A DNA stretch of 64,000 nt from Rhynchosporium graminicola (Eukaryota; Ascomycota; Leotiomycetes; Helotiales; Ploettnerulaceae): contig FJUW01000075.1 in NCBI GenBank assembly GCA_900074885.1, positions 62,001-126,000 on the forward strand, read 5' to 3'. The first letter of the stretch is position 1. Each line of letters opens with the position of its first letter. The translations under genes and the position numbers were made by a program. This document shows, one piece after another, positions 61,282 to 64,000 of the stretch. Below the pieces are notes generated by a model. It was not told the DNA's origin. It saw only the letters and a program-made list of their open reading frames with translations, and did not search any database.

Positions 61282-62596
61282 TCAAGCGCTTCCCTTGTAC
61301 GTGGATCCAATTTCACCCCACTTGACTTTGGACCAAGTGACAACTGGAGAAGATACGACCTTGATAATCTGCTTTGGATCACCCTCAGTAGCATTGCAAG
61401 GCCCAGCATTTCCACTATCAAGCCAGTTCATAAAACCCGTCGGGTCCCACCAAATGGAGAAAATCAAGACCATTCCTCTTTCCAAAGCCTTTCCCATAAC
61501 AGGCGTGCCACCAAGATCCATGTACCTCTCAGCCGCACCCGGCTTTCCGCAGAAATCCTTATCGTTAAGGAAGTTGTTGCCAGTAACGTTTGCTGTGGTT
61601 TTAATAGCCGCGTTCTGGATGACCTTTCCATCTTGGATGTACAGACGACGGATCTCAGTCATGACGCCGTCGACTTCCGGGAACTGTGTAACAACGGTGA
61701 AAGGGCGATTAGTGTCAACAGTTAGACCACGACCGTAGAAGTCCTTGTTTCCTTGGACGTATGTGTTGTAGGAACATCCGTCTTTATCGCAGACGCCGTC
61801 GTCGGCGCATTCAGCTCCAGTGCATTGGTAAAGACCGGTTTGATTGCAGGCATGTGGTGCAAAAGCGGTAGCTACGGCATTGGCTTCCCAAATATCCATT
61901 TCGTTGCAGCAGACTCCTTTGCCTTTGATGTTACCCTGAGTTTTTTGTCAGCGACAGATAAACTGATGAGCAAACAGGAAGGAGACAACTCACAACACCA
62001 TTCACGAATGGTGTGGTGTAACACTGCGCATCACAGTATCCACCACCGTATCTGGCACCCGTAGGATTTAACTCGCTCTTCCCGCCCTGCTCATCCATCT
62101 CGCTGAGATACAAGGCACTATTCATACCACACGGCAACTTGGATGAATCAACATCAAAACTCAACTCATTCCCGCTCAACTTAAGCATATCATACTTATC
62201 ACCCTCTTCATTCAACAAGTATACTCTCGGAGTAACCTTGACCCCTTCTTTGTCCAACTGATGCATAGTCAAGAGATCCCCAGAGGTTTTGACGCCATAT
62301 TTTTCGTAATCGGGAATTCCGTCTACGATGCAGTTTTTGGCACATGTTGCTTCGTCTGGACACACAGAGACGTTTGGTGGGGGTCCCTTTGCGCCGCAGC
62401 CGAGGGACGGATTGTTGACTTGGTAAACGGGATGGGCCAATTGGTCGAGTACGAGGAGGGATGTTTGTTCCTTGCAACCTCCTGCTTTTGTACACTTCCA
62501 AGTGGTGAGTTTGGGGTGGACTTCCGGGTTTGGGCCGGGTGTCAGGGCGCTTGCCAGAGCGAGGAATGCGGGAATGAGAGCGAGGAGGGAAGGCAT
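61282..62596 (-). CDS. GH7 cellulase (cellobiohydrolase/endoglucanase type), no CBM
   Basis: Minus-strand exons 61994-62596 and 61282-61935 (58-nt intron) give 418 residues. Signal peptide MPSLLALIPAFLALASALTP. GH7 features: WKCTKAGGCKEQ, many paired cysteines, CGMNSALYLSEMDEQGGKSE, GARYGGGYCDAQC. The catalytic block CCNEMDIWEANA has E213 nucleophile, D215 and E218 acid/base. GVCDKDGCSYNTY and the downstream VVTQFPEVDG follow. The protein ends shortly after the catalytic domain, without a linker or carbohydrate-binding module. Family role: hydrolysis of beta-1,4-glucan in cellulose. The MDIWEAN form resembles cellobiohydrolases more than endoglucanases, but loops needed to tell them apart were not modelled. 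Complete. Confidence 0.92.
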
Positions 62597-62678
62597 CGTA
62601 GCAAGACTGGTGGACAGATAAATGAATGTGGGAGTGAGTGATTAAGGAAAGCTTCAGAGACGTGGGAGACACCTACAT

Positions 62679-62695
62679 TATATATATATATATAT
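62679..62695 (-). promoter_or_regulatory. (TA)n stretch upstream of the GH7 gene
   Basis: A TATATATATATATAT run about 85-100 bases upstream of the GH7 ATG. Position suits a core promoter TATA region, but no other promoter signal was confirmed. Confidence 0.4.
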
Positions 62696-62699
62696 CTAC

Positions 62700-64000
62700 A
62701 CATCATTCTCTGTAGTAGATAGTCATGCTCATCTACAAAGTTCAAAGAGATACTCTATTCAAATTCCGACTACCCCAATTCTATAGAAAGACCTGACATC
62801 ACGGGCCGCAACCCGCCGTGTTCATCAGGGTCCCCATTTTAACAATCTAAATAATATATGTCAGAGTAGACTATCAGTAACTCCACCTAGCTAGCTACCT
62901 AATGTGCCATTAGATTGAGAATAAAGATGGTGACGAGCAAATGGAAACACTGCAGTTGCATCAACCGTTTCGCTTGGCACGGAACAATACTTTATCCAAC
63001 GGCCGGCTGTTCCCAATGCCTCGACTTTTCCGAAACATTATTTTGAATAGCTCAACTACCCTAAACAGGTGGCTGCTTTATACTAGACGATACAAACAAG
63101 GGGGGAGGGAACAAGAAATGCCTGATTGCGTAAAACGAGGTTATTCGCACATTTAAAAGGTACGTATTGAAGAGGTTACAAATTGAGGTAACGTGAGCTC
63201 TACGCCCTACCGTCATGAGCTTTGCTACCGGTTCTGGCAGGCGAGCAAGACGTGCTGGAAAATAACATGTAGCTAAGTAACGTGCCTAGGTCCAAGCAAG
63301 CATTCTGGCCCTCCTATGCTGTAATAGTAGCCTCTTTAGTCTTTAGTCACTATTGAGAGCGTGCGCTCTATCCTTACAAAAATACGTATACCTCACATTT
63401 AAAGCCTTCACTCTTTATAACCCATTGCTCCTAACTCTCGTGTACAGCATGATTGATTACGGCGTCTTGACTGGATCGCACAGAGTTGAATTTATAAGGT
63501 CATGTAATTCGAGGAGGGTAGGTCTCTCTTACGAGGCTATCAGAACGTTACTAAGCCATTTAGGAAGGTGAAATCCTAGATCTGCGAAGGGGTGGTCACA
63601 TGCGAGCAGAGATGTAAGTTGCATGATAGATATAAGTAAGTCTACCATGATTAGTAGAGGTCCTGATCTTGGATTTCACTTCTAGGATTCTCGAAGTACT
63701 ATCAGGATTACGGTTTAAGAACCGTTCAAAATCGCCTAGCATAAAGCAGCGATCTGTTTAGGTAGTCCAGCTATGCAAAATAACATCTCAGATGAGTCGA
63801 GGCATTGGAAATAATTGGCCTTGTGCAGCGCTCAGGGATATGTAGTTGAATAAATTAGATCGAATCAGGATGTTTCATCTTTGTCAGCTGCCAGCCAACC
63901 AGTGTCGACGATGAGTGCTGCTGGGTGAAACCCAGGGGATCTATCTAGATGCTTTACACAGATTAGGTATTACTTGCACCCTGCTAATTAAGTTCCGGAG
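62700..64000. other. Intergenic tail of the window, no gene supported
   Basis: Only short ORFs without domains on either strand. Composition is mixed with some AT-rich parts. A gene extending in from beyond 64000 cannot be excluded. Confidence 0.4.

Noticed and set aside
1..64000. tRNA, rRNA or CRISPR features
   Set aside because: No cloverleaf, rRNA-like or regularly spaced repeat arrays were recognised by eye. A dedicated scan (tRNAscan-SE, Infernal) would be decisive.

Overview
The window looks like nuclear DNA of a filamentous ascomycete (Pezizomycotina). Genes carry many 45-85 nt GT-AG introns with CTRAC-type branch sites. The protein set includes a fungal GT1 glycosyltransferase, SAS10/UTP3, an ENA-type cation ATPase, GH7 and GH27 glycoside hydrolases, an M14 carboxypeptidase, a KES1-like oxysterol-binding protein, and Zn2Cys6-factor and P450 remnants. 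A 14.8 kb AT-rich block carries the signature of repeat-induced point mutation (RIP), a process of this group. I cannot place the genus.

Layout. 1-4.2 kb: the 3' part of a glycosyltransferase and an unrecognised gene. 5.2-11 kb: a decayed RNA-ligase-like gene, an intact capsule-synthesis-type glycosyltransferase and a decayed Zn2Cys6 regulator. 11.7-16.3 kb: a RING/NF-X1 membrane-anchored protein abutting a conserved-looking gene in another frame, then SAS10/UTP3. 18.2-23.2 kb: three damaged minus-strand genes, namely KES1-like OSBP with a one-base deletion, a membrane protein with a 4-bp duplication, and a P450 fragment. 23.2-39.3 kb: a membrane-protein gene split by a nested retrotransposon insertion. 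40.7-47.4 kb: alpha-galactosidase and ENA ATPase, both with simple repeats nearby. 48.9-53.5 kb: a degenerate small ORF, a fructosamine-kinase-like gene with a homopolymer frameshift and two alternative last exons, and a kinase-like gene with an in-frame stop. 55.8-62.6 kb: secreted carboxypeptidase, unrecognised coiled-coil protein, small CYSTM-like protein and secreted GH7 cellulase. The last 1.4 kb shows no gene.

The central structure is the TE block. A Ty1/copia element (24127-38913, minus orientation, 205-bp LTRs starting TGTTGGT and ending ACCAACA, TSD TATTC) sits inside an exon. A Ty3/gypsy chromovirus-like element (28891-37163, plus orientation, 268-bp LTRs, TSD AATAG) sits inside the copia element. 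Removing the block and one TSD copy restores a continuous host reading frame. Two single-N positions inside the block are flanked by near-identical direct repeats and look like unmerged contig ends.

Many genes here carry one clean lesion (one-base indel, 4-bp duplication, nonsense codon or truncation) while neighbours are intact. Some may be sequencing errors, but the TE insertion, the 4-bp duplication and the multiply broken pseudogenes look real. I found no convincing tRNA, rRNA or CRISPR array, and no clearly new system. The most interesting items are the nested insertion, the duplicated terminal exons of the kinase-like gene, and the frame-shifted junction at 12.8 kb.
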